In this document: positions 8,850 to 18,058 of the stretch, one piece after another
Layout of the letters: each line of letters opens with the position of its first letter
How positions within the stretch are numbered: the first letter of the stretch is position 1
Source of the DNA: JAZKFT01 sp043760535
Lineage (GTDB): Bacteria; Bacteroidota; Bacteroidia; Chitinophagales; Chitinophagaceae
Assembly (NCBI GenBank): GCA_043760535.1
Contig: JAYUOV010000080.1
Coordinates: 1-46,528, forward strand
Direction: 5' to 3'
DNA: 46,528 nt
Notes under the pieces: generated by a model
The model's database searches: none
Told to the model about the DNA's origin: nothing
The model's input: only the letters and a program-made list of their open reading frames with translations
Program-made: the position numbers and the translations under genes

Positions 8850-10253
8850 ATGAAAATTTATTTCCTTGCTCCGGATGGTATAGGTGTTAGAAATTATTTA
8901 TACTCGGATATTATTAAACACTTAAAAGGACACCAGATAGGCCTCATACATAGTTTACCCCAAGATGCTGTTGACGAAATAAAATTGATACATCCGGTAG
9001 ACATTTCTACTATAAAAATGCCAGTGCAAAAGGAAAGTTTTGTCATGAAACTCTGTAGTGACATTTCCTACAGAGCGAGGGTAATTAGAAATGGCCGGAT
9101 AGAAAAAAATAATGCACTTAAAATAACAAACCTTAAAATCAATGCAGCACGTAAAAAATCAACTTTGTACGACATTTACACCAAAATGACAGTATGGTTT
9201 TCTGGTTTTGCATCGTATTCGATATCTTTTATAAACTTTCTTGATAGTTACTACAATAAAAAAGGAATTAAACAACCCGAGTTCATAACGTTGCGTCAGG
9301 AATTAGAACAACATGCTCCAGACATTATTTTATGCACACATCAGAGAGCTTCTAATGCAGGTATCATTATGACAATGGCAGCACAAATGGGTATTAAGAC
9401 AGTGGCTGTTATATACTCTTGGGATAATCTTCCAAAATCAAGGATTACTTTTTTAGCAGATAAGTATTTGGTATGGAGTGATTATATGAGAAATGAAATG
9501 AATATCTATTTTCCTACAATAAAAAATGAAGCAATACATATTACAGGGACTCCGCAATTTGAGATTTTTAGTAAAAAGGAATTTTATTGGACAAATGAAA
9601 AATTTCTACAACACTTTAATTTGCCTGCTGGTAAAAAAATCATTTGCTTTTCTGGGGGCGACCTTCTTTCGGCCAATGATCAGTATTATCTAGATGATTT
9701 AGCAAATGCCCTAACGACTTTACCCGAAGCGGAAAGACCATTTATACTGGTAAGGCCGGCACCTGTTGACCCAAGTAATAGGCTGCCTGAAATTTGTGAA
9801 AAATATCCCAACTTCTTGCGACTAGGAATTCCTGAATGGAAAAAGCAAACTGAGTCTAATTCTTTTGAAGCATATTACTCTTCTTACAAAGACCTTGAAG
9901 TACTGACCAATATCTGCCTTCATTCCGACACCATCATCAATATTGGATCAACAATGGGGCTCGATTTTGCACATTTTGATAAGCCTGCTATTTACCTTAA
10001 TTATGCCATAGAACCCAATCCCAACCCATATTACGATATTAAAGATATATATGGTTTGCAACACTTTAGAACACTTAATAATCTTGACGGGATTGTATGG
10101 GTTTATAACAAAGAAGAGATGATACCGAAAATAAAAGCAGTACTAAACCACCCCGACACTATAGCTACAGAACGCCTTAAATGGAAAAAATTACTTACGA
10201 ACGATATTACAAATGCTACTGAAAAAATTGCAGAAATTTTGTTAAAGGGGTAA
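8850..10253 (+). CDS. CDP-glycerol glycerophosphotransferase-like glycan protein
   Basis: A 467-residue soluble protein that looks like a GT-B fold. The N-terminus is MKIYFLAPDGIGVRNY. The middle has ILCTHQRASNAGIIMTMA followed by AVIYSWDNLPKSR. The C-terminal half has ICFSGGDLLSAND, FILVRPAPVDP and HSDTIINIGSTMGLDFAHF followed by KPAIYLNY. The pattern of a late Ser/Thr-rich loop, then an acidic residue, then KPxIYL resembles CDP-glycerol:polyglycerophosphate transferases and related surface-carbohydrate transferases. I place it in that superfamily by motif shape only. It leads the plus-strand glycan block, 84 bp ahead of asnB. It may transfer a sugar or a polyol-phosphate. Confidence 0.5.
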   Translation: MKIYFLAPDGIGVRNYLYSDIIKHLKGHQIGLIHSLPQDAVDEIKLIHPVDISTIKMPVQKESFVMKLCSDISYRARVIRNGRIEKNNALKITNLKINAARKKSTLYDIYTKMTVWFSGFASYSISFINFLDSYYNKKGIKQPEFITLRQELEQHAPDIILCTHQRASNAGIIMTMAAQMGIKTVAVIYSWDNLPKSRITFLADKYLVWSDYMRNEMNIYFPTIKNEAIHITGTPQFEIFSKKEFYWTNEKFLQHFNLPAGKKIICFSGGDLLSANDQYYLDDLANALTTLPEAERPFILVRPAPVDPSNRLPEICEKYPNFLRLGIPEWKKQTESNSFEAYYSSYKDLEVLTNICLHSDTIINIGSTMGLDFAHFDKPAIYLNYAIEPNPNPYYDIKDIYGLQHFRTLNNLDGIVWVYNKEEMIPKIKAVLNHPDTIATERLKWKKLLTNDITNATEKIAEILLKG

Positions 10254-10337
10254 CAGAATGCACCTTGTATTCACTATTAATTCGCCAATTACATTAAACA
10301 ACAGTTTCGAAACCTTCAATAAACTAAATTTATAATT

Positions 10338-12056
10338 ATGTGTGGAATAGCCGGTATAGTTGGACCATCTTCAGAAAAGCAAATAACAAAGATGCTTCAT
10401 GTTCAACGACACCGAGGCCCCGACAATATGAGCATCTGGCATGACGAAGAAATATGCTTAGGACATAACCGGCTCTCTATTATTGACCTTTCTGCTGCTG
10501 CCAATCAACCTATGTGTTGTCCCAATAAAAGATATTGGATTGTTTTTAATGGCGAAATATATAACTACATAGAATTAAAAAATAACTATCTAAAGGATCA
10601 TTTATTTTCAACAGATAGTGATACTGAGGTTCTGCTGGCCATGTATATAAAATTTGGGGAGCAGATGCTTGATAAACTTGTAGGCATGTTTGCATTTGCG
10701 ATTTGGGATAAGAAGGAAAAAAAGCTATTTGCGGCACGTGATCGGTTTGGAGTAAAGCCATTTTACTATGCTTCCTTTGCAAATCAGTTCGTTTTTGCAA
10801 GCGAAATAAAAACAATTTGGAAGGCTGGTGTACCACGTACCCCTAATAATAATGTATGGGCAGGCTTTTTTAAAGAAGGGAGCTATGGCCAACCTTCAGA
10901 AACTTTTTGGGGAAATATAAACTCGTTACCTGCCGGTCATTACCTTACAATAAAGAACGAAAAGCAGGCACTTGTGCAGAAATGGTATCATTTTGAAGAA
11001 AACGTTTTGGCACAACGACATTATACTAGCGACAGCGTTTTTCAGGAGGCCTATCTGCCCTTGCTAAAAGAAGCTGTGGGTTTGCGTTTTAGGGCAGATG
11101 TACCAGTGGGGATAAACCTTAGTGGGGGGCTGGACTCTTCTATTTTACTTTCAGTAGTGCACCGGTTATTTCCTGATAGCAATAAGATAAAAGCTTTTTC
11201 TTTTTATTGCAATAACAAAAATTACGATGAGCTGCCATGGGTACAGCAAATGATATCCAGTACTGTAAAACCACTGGAACCCGTTTTGCTAAATGAAATG
11301 GATGTACCACAACTGGCACAACAAATGGCAGAAGTGCAGGATGAACCTTTTGGGGGAATACCTACAATTGCGTACAGCAATATTTTTAAAAAAGCACGGG
11401 AACAAGGCTACAAAGTGCTATTAGATGGGCAAGGAATAGATGAAGCATGGGGCGGATACGATTATTATTTTAAATCTAATGCAGGAGTGGTGCAAGGAAC
11501 CGATCAGTCGCCTGTGAGACCCGATGCCCTTTCGCATGACTTTGCAGTACTGGCAAACAATTTATCTAGTACAATTTACCCACTGCCATTTACAGACAGA
11601 CTACAGAACATTCAATACAGAGATATTTTTTATACCAAAATACCCAGAGCGTTGCGTTTTAACGATCGAGCTTCGATGCTATGGTCTGTAGAACTTAGAG
11701 AACCTTTTTTGGACCACCGGCTTGTAGAAATGGCTTTTGCCCAACCCTTAGAACGAAAATTTAAGGATGGTGCAACCAAATATTTATTAAGAAATATGGT
11801 ACAAGGTTGGCTGGGAGACAACATAGCATTTGCGCCCAAAAGACCACTGCAAACACCACAAAGAGAATGGCTCCAGTATGGACTAAAAGATTGGGCAGAA
11901 TCGCAAATACAGTGGCTAGTGAACCAAGGAAATAATGGCTGGTTTGATAAGGCACAAGTCTTGAAACATTGGCAATATTATTTAACTGGAAAATCAGACA
12001 ATAGTTTTTATGTTTGGCAGTGGATAAATGCCGCAATAATCTTAAAAAATAATTAG
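10338..12056 (+). CDS. asnB: Asparagine synthase (glutamine-hydrolysing)
   Basis: A 572-residue class II amidotransferase. It starts MCGIAGIVG, so the mature N-terminal nucleophile Cys2 is intact. RHRGPD, NGEIYNY and DRFGVKPFYY complete the glutaminase half. The synthetase half has the PP-loop SGGLDSS at residues 262-268 and DGQGIDEAWGGY. The reaction is ATP-dependent amide transfer from glutamine to a carboxylate, classically aspartate. Within a glycan cluster such enzymes are often proposed to amidate uronic acids instead, and both remain possible here. The second, cysteine-less homologue at 473-2200 in the same locus makes the contrast useful. It is followed after 63 bp by the GT2 gene in the same direction. 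Confidence 0.85.
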   Translation: MCGIAGIVGPSSEKQITKMLHVQRHRGPDNMSIWHDEEICLGHNRLSIIDLSAAANQPMCCPNKRYWIVFNGEIYNYIELKNNYLKDHLFSTDSDTEVLLAMYIKFGEQMLDKLVGMFAFAIWDKKEKKLFAARDRFGVKPFYYASFANQFVFASEIKTIWKAGVPRTPNNNVWAGFFKEGSYGQPSETFWGNINSLPAGHYLTIKNEKQALVQKWYHFEENVLAQRHYTSDSVFQEAYLPLLKEAVGLRFRADVPVGINLSGGLDSSILLSVVHRLFPDSNKIKAFSFYCNNKNYDELPWVQQMISSTVKPLEPVLLNEMDVPQLAQQMAEVQDEPFGGIPTIAYSNIFKKAREQGYKVLLDGQGIDEAWGGYDYYFKSNAGVVQGTDQSPVRPDALSHDFAVLANNLSSTIYPLPFTDRLQNIQYRDIFYTKIPRALRFNDRASMLWSVELREPFLDHRLVEMAFAQPLERKFKDGATKYLLRNMVQGWLGDNIAFAPKRPLQTPQREWLQYGLKDWAESQIQWLVNQGNNGWFDKAQVLKHWQYYLTGKSDNSFYVWQWINAAIILKNN

Positions 12057-12119
12057 ATAAAAAAAATAAATCTCATTTATTAAACCATAATTTTTTAAGT
12101 TTAATAATAATATAATTAC

Positions 12120-12911
12120 ATGATAAGTATAGTAATCAGAAATAAAAATGAAGGGAATGCATTAGAATGTGTTTTATCAATGCTGCATAAATTGTATTCC
12201 AGTGAATTTAACGAAATTATTATCGTTGATAATAACTCAACCGACAACAGCATTGAGGTTGCAAAAAATTACAATTGTAAAATTATAAACATAGATAATT
12301 TTAGCTATGGACGTGCTATTAATTTCGGCATTACGGCTGCATCGCCAACATCTAAATATGTACTTTTATTAAGTTCTCATGCTATACCAATTGGAAATAG
12401 CTTTTTTACAAATACGTTACTTGCGCTTCAAAAAGATGATACCATCGCCGGAATTAGATATATCAATAGCATGGAAAATTATACCAGAGCTCTTAAAAGT
12501 CAGTTTATGATTACTGAGCCTTTAACAGCAGGACTTCAGGCGTCATGTTGTATTGTTAAAATAGATGTATGGAAGCAATTTAAATTTGATGAAGAACTAC
12601 TTGCCAATGAGGATAAAGAATGGTCTGTAAGGGCAATGAATGCTGGTTATAAAATTTTAGACTTTAATGAAACCTATTTTTATTTTGTAAAAAGAAGTTT
12701 AAAATCAATGATGAACCGAATAAAAACAGAGAATATTTCAGGACTTCAACTTAGCCAAAAAAAGCATCCAGCGCCTACAATGATATTTGCATCGCTTTTG
12801 AAAAAGATTTTTTTTACTAATATCAAAATATTTTTTTCCACATGTTTTTATGATTATTCATTATTTAAAACAAGGCTTGAAATATATAGTGCTCTTAAAA
12901 AAAATAAGTAA
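12120..12911 (+). CDS. Glycosyltransferase family 2
   Basis: A 263-residue GT-A fold transferase. MISIVIRNKNEGNAL and EIIIVDNNSTDNS give the nucleotide-binding start with the first Asp. LLLSSHAIPIG sits where the DxD-type motif would be and is not a canonical DxD. NEDKEWSVRAMNAGY is the ED-xx-W/R catalytic-base region. The C-terminus is short and basic. It likely adds one sugar to the glycan backbone. It is the last gene of the plus-strand block. The sequence is noticeably AT-rich, as is the decayed DNA that follows, which may reflect exchange of this end of the locus. Confidence 0.8.
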   Translation: MISIVIRNKNEGNALECVLSMLHKLYSSEFNEIIIVDNNSTDNSIEVAKNYNCKIINIDNFSYGRAINFGITAASPTSKYVLLLSSHAIPIGNSFFTNTLLALQKDDTIAGIRYINSMENYTRALKSQFMITEPLTAGLQASCCIVKIDVWKQFKFDEELLANEDKEWSVRAMNAGYKILDFNETYFYFVKRSLKSMMNRIKTENISGLQLSQKKHPAPTMIFASLLKKIFFTNIKIFFSTCFYDYSLFKTRLEIYSALKKNK

Positions 12912-12988
12912 ACTCATGTAAAGAACAAACTATAGGTAATCTATTTTTGTGGTTATTGTTCATTTAGTTCACTAATTATTTAGGTTAA

Positions 12989-14040
12989 TTACATCAAGTA
13001 AAGCGGAAGTAGGTTGTGCTGGAGAGTAACCTGTCTGGAATAGATATGAACCTCAAAAAACTCATCTATAAACTTTTTCTTCCCTTCTATCGCCAACTTG
13101 TTATGGTTTCTTAAATTATTCTTCAAATAGGCAAAAAGCATATCAATTACATTGTTAACATTGAGGATTTCTGGGTTTTTATTGTCGTAACATTTAAAAT
13201 GTTTATAAATGTTTATTGTGTGGCTTTCACCAAGCACTCTTGAACCTTTTATTACGTTCTTATATTTTCCCTCAATACTTGTTTTCCTTTCCTTTAAGAA
13301 CGCCTCTCATTTAGTATTCCACAATGCTAATTCGCCTTCAAAGTCTTTTTTATTTGTGTGAACCAAAAATAAGGGACGCTCCCACAACTCTTTAATACCC
13401 TACATTTTAATTTTTTTGGTTAGAAACCTCCCCTAGATTCAACTCATGATTGCAAAGAAATGGAAGTTGTACATTTAAATCGGAATATTTTCGATATTTT
13501 CACCCCCCTTTCTTTCAACGCATTTTATAGCTTGTATTTGATGCCACTTGGTTTATTTTTTCAATGATTTTTACGGTACAGTTTGTTGATTTCTTGGTGC
13601 TATATTGCTTGTATAAAACTTGACCGCTTATACTATTTTTAGACATCATCACGCCAATTTTTTTTCTAAAGAATACTGTATGCTTTAGTACGTTTGTAAT
13701 ATTGGTAAAGGTGGTTTTATGGGTTAATGTAACACCATCAATCTTACGCTACGTAGTTTTTTTTGGGGGGGGGGAAATTATATTTTTCAAGTTTTGCATA
13801 AATCTGCTTGCTAGTTGAGTATTATTGCCAAAATTTTTGGGTAAAAAATTGGGTGCCCTTTCCCTAAATTGCTTCTCACATGCAGCAAATTTGTAAAGTT
13901 GAATATCTTATTAACGACTATTTTCTTGGTTATTGACAACCTGCAATAAAAGCTCATTTTTGATTTTTACTACAATTTGTATGAAAGCTTTACCAACAAA
14001 GAATTTCAGAAGACTTTAACTTAAATCTCGTCCATTAATC
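12989..14040 (-). pseudogene. Decayed protein gene of unknown function
   Basis: The minus strand of this stretch keeps coding-like segments in shifting frames. Going 5' to 3' on the minus strand: about 13925-13775 encodes EKQFRERAPNFLPKNFGNN; 13750-13518 is open and encodes DGVTLTHKTTFTNITNVLK; a short piece encodes NVQLPFLCNHELNLGEV; and 13401-12989 encodes KELWERPLFLVHTNKKDFEG, with one internal TGA, ending HNLLPLYLM. At least three frame changes and several stops separate them, one at a T8/G10 homopolymer. Joined, they would form one protein of roughly 330 residues. I do not recognise the family; a transposase or a glycan-modifying enzyme are both conceivable. The intact 3' portion alone (12989-13237) could be mistaken for an 82-residue gene. 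Confidence 0.5.
13757..13774. repeat. T8/G10 homopolymer tract
   Basis: Eight T are followed by ten G on the plus strand. It lies exactly where the decayed minus-strand gene changes frame. Long G runs of this kind slip during replication and can also be sequencing or assembly errors. Confidence 0.8.
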
Positions 14041-14079
14041 CGTAAACTTAGTTTATGTAAAACACACTTTAAAACTTTA

Positions 14080-15015
14080 CTATAAGTTTTTTAGAAATTT
14101 CTGAGCGACAAAATCTTCTGTAGCTTTCATTGACTCAATGGTAGCCCCTGCAATATGCGGGGTAATTATCAGGTTAGGATATTTGCCAGCCATTGCTAAA
14201 AGTGGATTTTTAATCCTTGTTGATTCATACGTTTCGCCACCTAAAACATCAGTAGCAACCCCGGCCAAATAATTGTTTTGTAACAATCTTGCAACCTCAA
14301 ACTCATTCCAAACGCTGCCTCTTGAGGTATTGATTAAAAAGCTACCAGGCTGAAGGTGCTGCAGTAGTTCCGCCGAAACAAAACCATCATTTCCACCAGC
14401 AGGTATATGAATACAAAGCACCTGACAACAGCTAAAAAGAGAAGCTGCATCAGCTGCAAATACCACACCCGGCATTGTTTGCAAAGCGTTTGTATCATAA
14501 GCCATTACTTCCATACCAAAAGCTTTTGCAAAACCGGCTACCTGCCTTCCTACCCTGCCCAAACCAAGTATGCCTACTTTCTTACCTTTTAAATTATTGC
14601 CTTTAAAAAGGTTCCGGTTCCAACCACTAGTCGCCACATGCATTGCGGCAGCGGGTATTTTTTTAATTAAAGAAAGCAGGAGTGCCCAGGTAAATTCTGC
14701 AGTAGAAGGAATAGAATTAAGAAAAGAAATTTCGCCTCGAAGCGATATAATTTCAATCCCCTTTTGGCTAGCAAATACCTCGTCTATATGATCGAGGCCG
14801 GTGGTTGGGCAAATAATATAACGAAGCCTGGTAGCCTTTTCTAAAAGCTCTTTGTCAATGGCATATTGTAACCTGAGAACGATTACATCGTAGTTTCCAA
14901 TAATTTCAGATAAAGGCAGACCCAATTCGGGTAACAAGTCTAAATTCCCTGCTTTTTTGTAAAGTGCAAGTGCATCAGCACTATAGTTTTCCGGCTCTGT
15001 AATCAGGATGTTCAT
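14080..15015 (-). CDS. D-isomer-specific 2-hydroxyacid dehydrogenase
   Basis: A 311-residue NAD-dependent dehydrogenase starting at the ATG at 15015 (MNILITEPENYSA). The coenzyme loop is VGILGLGRVGRQVAGFAKAF (GxGxxG). The catalytic Arg is in INTSRGSVWNE, the Glu in VLGGETYES and the His in ITPHIAGATIE, which completes the triad of the SerA/GyaR family. There is no C-terminal ACT domain, so it is not a full serine-regulated SerA. The start codon overlaps the stop of the NeuA-type gene as ATGA, so it is translationally coupled to nonulosonic-acid synthesis. It is not a standard gene of the Neu5Ac, legionaminic or pseudaminic pathways. It may supply or modify a precursor or a separate hydroxyacid substituent; the substrate is unknown. 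Confidence 0.8.
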   Translation of the reverse strand: MNILITEPENYSADALALYKKAGNLDLLPELGLPLSEIIGNYDVIVLRLQYAIDKELLEKATRLRYIICPTTGLDHIDEVFASQKGIEIISLRGEISFLNSIPSTAEFTWALLLSLIKKIPAAAMHVATSGWNRNLFKGNNLKGKKVGILGLGRVGRQVAGFAKAFGMEVMAYDTNALQTMPGVVFAADAASLFSCCQVLCIHIPAGGNDGFVSAELLQHLQPGSFLINTSRGSVWNEFEVARLLQNNYLAGVATDVLGGETYESTRIKNPLLAMAGKYPNLIITPHIAGATIESMKATEDFVAQKFLKNL

Positions 15016-15734
15016 CCTAGTTCTTCCTTCCATTTTTTTATTAGCAATTCGGTTATAATCAAATCCCTTTCTGTGTCCACATTGGCCAACCATTTTTCTT
15101 CCATAACATACGCCTGCTTATGTTTTACCATAAGGGTTTGCTCCCTTAGTAAGGCTTCTGTTTTTACAGCATAAATGCAGCCGTTTCTTAAATAAACCGG
15201 CACCAATTGCTGACGGTTCATAGTTTCACCGTTTGGCCAAATTGTATGCATAAACATATTTTCATCCACATTATACATACGGGCAGGGTGGGTATCATTC
15301 ATTGCAACCACACTTATTATTCCATCCGGGGCAAGTGGTGATAGTAACATTTCCACAACCTTATCAATATCCTGCGGCGTACGTATAGGTGAAGTGGATT
15401 GCAGTAAGATTACGATATCGAATAGCATACCCGTTTGCTGCTGTGCATACTCCAAGGTACTAACTATAACAGGCAATACGGGTGATGAATCTTCACCCTG
15501 CCCAGGTAAACGCATCATTACTTCAGCACCATACTGCTTTGAAACCATTGCAATTTCATCATCATCGGTATTTACTAAACAATGGGTTACGTCTTTACTT
15601 TTAAGAGCACATTCTATTGAGTATGCAATTAGTGGCTTTCCATCTACTATCCTTACATTTTTCCTATGCACACCTTTAGAGCCCCCTCTTGCAGGGATAA
15701 TGGCTAATATTTTGGGACTATTTTTATATGACAT
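15012..15734 (-). CDS. neuA: CMP-nonulosonate (CMP-N-acetylneuraminate-type) cytidylyltransferase
   Basis: A 240-residue cytidylyltransferase that activates a nonulosonic acid with CTP, giving CMP-sugar and pyrophosphate. The CTP-binding signature IIPARGGSKGVHRKN is at the N-terminus, followed by LIAYSIECAL, NTDDDEIA and ILLQSTSPIRTPQDID, matching NeuA/LegF/PseF proteins. It is shorter than animal or two-domain bacterial NeuA and lacks the C-terminal hydrolase domain. It lies 4 bp after the hydrolysing-epimerase gene and overlaps the dehydrogenase by 4 bp, so the operon order is neuB-neuC-neuA-dehydrogenase. Which nonulosonic acid it prefers (Neu5Ac, legionaminate or another) cannot be fixed from sequence. 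Confidence 0.85.
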   Translation of the reverse strand: MSYKNSPKILAIIPARGGSKGVHRKNVRIVDGKPLIAYSIECALKSKDVTHCLVNTDDDEIAMVSKQYGAEVMMRLPGQGEDSSPVLPVIVSTLEYAQQQTGMLFDIVILLQSTSPIRTPQDIDKVVEMLLSPLAPDGIISVVAMNDTHPARMYNVDENMFMHTIWPNGETMNRQQLVPVYLRNGCIYAVKTEALLREQTLMVKHKQAYVMEEKWLANVDTERDLIITELLIKKWKEELG

Positions 15735-15738
15735 TACT

Positions 15739-16893
15739 TTAATATGTAATGGTTTTATGAAATTTCAAGTCTGTTACAGCGAGAATCTCAGCAATTATTT
15801 TACCAGCATTACCTCCGCCATACACATTAGAGGGTAAGGGTTTTGCACTGAATAAACATGTATTAATAGCTGCAAATATTTCGTTACTATCGTAGCCGGT
15901 ATCAATTACATTGTTACCCCTGTCACGCCGATTTTGTCGGCTCCCAACATTAATAACAGGCACGCCGAGATATGCACATTCTCTTATTCCTACACTACTG
16001 TTCCCGATAAGCAACCGGCTGTTGTACAGCAATCTTAAAAAATCTTCGGGCTCCATATTTTTAAAAAAATGAACATTCTCCATTTCATGTGTTTCCCTGA
16101 AAGACCTAATACCGGTTGAGGTGCCATCTGCACCTGCATCAACATTTGGCCAAAACCAAAAAACAGGAATGGTAAACTGCGCAATAGCCAAAAGTGTTTC
16201 TTCTATATGCTTGCGGCTTTCTCCATACTCTGTCGTAACAGGATGTTGCATTACAACTATATACCCATTTTCTATTGATGGCCGTGCACCTACACCGCCA
16301 TATTTTAAATAAGGGTCAAAATCTAAGGCAGGTGTTTTCAGCACATTGTCTGCAAGGTCTATTGAGGGGCATCCGGTGTTGAAAACCGAAGCTGGTTCTT
16401 CGCCCATACGTATTACCCTGGCTTTGGCACCTTCACTTGCAGTAAAATGCAAATCGGCTAGTTTGGTATTGGCATGGCGTACTTTTTCATCGATATTACC
16501 AGTTACTTCTCCGCCCTGTATATGTGCCAAAGGAATATTTTGGTAAGCCGCAGCTACAGACACCGCAAGGGTTTCGAACCGGTCGGCTATGGCAATTACC
16601 ACATCGGGCTGCAGGTTATAGAATACATTGCTGAGTTCCATTACACCGAGGCCAGTGGTTTTGGCCATGCTTGTAGGGTTCTCGCCTTCCAGTACGATAA
16701 ATACCTTCTCATTAACCTTAAAGCCATCTTTTTCGATGTATTCTACGGCGTTGCCATAGCGGCCTAATAAGGCACTGCCCGCCACTACCAATTGTAGTTC
16801 TAATGCATCATGGTCCTTTATTGCCTGCAACAATGTTTTTACACGGCTGTAACTTGGGCGGGCTGTTATTACTACACAAACTTTTCTTTTCAA
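15739..16893 (-). CDS. neuC: UDP-GlcNAc-type 2-epimerase, hydrolysing
   Basis: A 384-residue enzyme of the hydrolysing 2-epimerase family (NeuC/LegG). It starts with KVCVVITARPSYSRVK. It has DVVIAIADRFETLAVSVAAA, HIQGGEVTGNIDEKVRHA and LLIGNSSVGIRECAYLGVP, matching the catalytic Asp/Glu, His and UDP-binding loops of the GT-B-fold epimerases. The reaction converts a UDP-HexNAc to free ManNAc (or a 2,4-diacetamido analogue in the legionaminate route) plus UDP. The product feeds the NeuB-type synthase. Only 4 bp separate it from the NeuA-type gene. No dehydratase or aminotransferase for the bacillosamine branch is in the window, which favours but does not prove the Neu5Ac-type route. Confidence 0.85.
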   Translation of the reverse strand: MKRKVCVVITARPSYSRVKTLLQAIKDHDALELQLVVAGSALLGRYGNAVEYIEKDGFKVNEKVFIVLEGENPTSMAKTTGLGVMELSNVFYNLQPDVVIAIADRFETLAVSVAAAYQNIPLAHIQGGEVTGNIDEKVRHANTKLADLHFTASEGAKARVIRMGEEPASVFNTGCPSIDLADNVLKTPALDFDPYLKYGGVGARPSIENGYIVVMQHPVTTEYGESRKHIEETLLAIAQFTIPVFWFWPNVDAGADGTSTGIRSFRETHEMENVHFFKNMEPEDFLRLLYNSRLLIGNSSVGIRECAYLGVPVINVGSRQNRRDRGNNVIDTGYDSNEIFAAINTCLFSAKPLPSNVYGGGNAGKIIAEILAVTDLKFHKTITY

Positions 16894-16898
16894 TTATC

Positions 16899-16962
16899 AA
16901 GTATTAAGTATTTAGTAAAAAGTATTTAGTACAAAGACAGAGGTTCAGGGTTCAGGGTTCTG
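16899..16962. repeat. Tandem short repeats in the neuB-neuC spacer
   Basis: Two simple repeat types lie in this 86 bp spacer. AGTATTTAGTA-like units occur at about 16905-16932, and GGTTCAGGGTTCAGGGTTC at 16942-16960. The second resembles the GTTAGGG runs at 6791 and in mqnD. Confidence 0.6.
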
Positions 16963-16979
16963 TTCTTTTCTTTTCTGTT

Positions 16980-17975
16980 CTAAATTGTTACGTCTTCCTG
17001 GTTTAAAAAATCCCATTGCTTTTTATAGTTTATCAGCGGCATACCAATTACCGTTTGAAAGCCTGCCGCATCGATACCATATCCTTTTGGCTTCTTCGCT
17101 TCAAGGTCGGCAAATGTAAGGATATGCCCTTTTGGTAAATCCTTATTTAACGCCAAGCTTTTTTCGAACATGGATTTTAGCTGCGAAAAGGCGGAAATAT
17201 CTTCCTTATTTATTTGCTGTGCCAAAGAAATTTGTATGGCTTTTATACCGTCCACCAGGTTTTTAATTTCATCTATTTCAAGGCTTGCCTTAGCATCCGG
17301 GCCAAACATCCGTTTGTCGAACACGGCATGAAATTCGAACAACTCTGCTCCCAAAGCTGCTGCTGCAAGGCAGGCTACAATGCTTCCACTATGGTCACTA
17401 AAGCCTACTGGCAACAGATAGCGTTTCTTTAGTTCTGCAATCACATTAAGGCCCCATTGTTCCGGAGCGGTTGGGTAGGCGGTGGTGCATTGTAAAATGC
17501 TAGTGGCAATATTTCTTTCTTTTAAAAAGGCAATGGTGGCATCCAGTTCGGTAAGCGAACTCATGCCGCTGCTTACGATTACGGGCTTGCTGGTTTGGGC
17601 AATACGCTCCATAAGCAGCAGGTTGTTTACTTCGCCACTCCCTATTTTGTAGCGTTGCACGCCAATTCTTTCTAACAGGTTTACGGCAGCTATGGAAAAT
17701 GGGGAAGATATAAATTCAAGGCCAGCAGCTTCGCAATGTTGCTTTAAACCTATCCATTGTTCTTCGGAAAATTCCATACGTTTCCAGTAATCGTACCGGG
17801 CATCATCTTCGTAACTAAATTTTACCCGAAAGGGTTCGTATTGGCTGCTTTCGGCTTCGGCAATATGTGTCTGGAATTTTACAGCATCCACACCAGTTTC
17901 CTTTAGAGCGTCTATGTAAGAATGAGCTACACCAAGGCTTCCATCGTGGGCCTGGGCTATTTCGGCTATAATCAT
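16980..17975 (-). CDS. neuB: Nonulosonic acid synthase (N-acetylneuraminate synthase family)
   Basis: A 331-residue NeuB-family enzyme that condenses phosphoenolpyruvate with ManNAc or a related N-acyl sugar. The TIM-barrel part has EIAQAHDGSL (metal/PEP region), DAVKFQTHIAE, FISSPFSIAAVNLL, YKIGSGEVNN, VIVSSGMSSL and GFSDHSGSIVACLAAAALGA followed by EFHAVFD. A C-terminal antifreeze-like SAF domain starts near LALNKDLPKGHIL and carries KPKGYGI. It is the first gene of the operon with NeuC- and NeuA-type genes. EFHAVFD replaces the more usual ExHFT, so the substrate may be a variant nonulosonic acid. The product is expected to decorate the surface glycan made by the upstream clusters. Confidence 0.85.
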   Translation of the reverse strand: MIIAEIAQAHDGSLGVAHSYIDALKETGVDAVKFQTHIAEAESSQYEPFRVKFSYEDDARYDYWKRMEFSEEQWIGLKQHCEAAGLEFISSPFSIAAVNLLERIGVQRYKIGSGEVNNLLLMERIAQTSKPVIVSSGMSSLTELDATIAFLKERNIATSILQCTTAYPTAPEQWGLNVIAELKKRYLLPVGFSDHSGSIVACLAAAALGAELFEFHAVFDKRMFGPDAKASLEIDEIKNLVDGIKAIQISLAQQINKEDISAFSQLKSMFEKSLALNKDLPKGHILTFADLEAKKPKGYGIDAAGFQTVIGMPLINYKKQWDFLNQEDVTI

Positions 17976-18058
17976 TTTAAATCAAATTTTTAAGATATTT
18001 TGTTTATAATAAACAGCCTGAATAAGAAATGCCTGTAAGAAAAATAATTCCTTTTTTG

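Noticed and set aside
10325..10332. TAAATTTA as the -7 element of asnB
   Set aside because: It lies only 5 bp before the ATG, so transcription would start inside the gene, and no -33 element sits at the right spacing.
12989..13237. An intact 82-residue gene
   Set aside because: The same frame continues upstream through a TGA as coding-like sequence, so it is the 3' end of a decayed gene.
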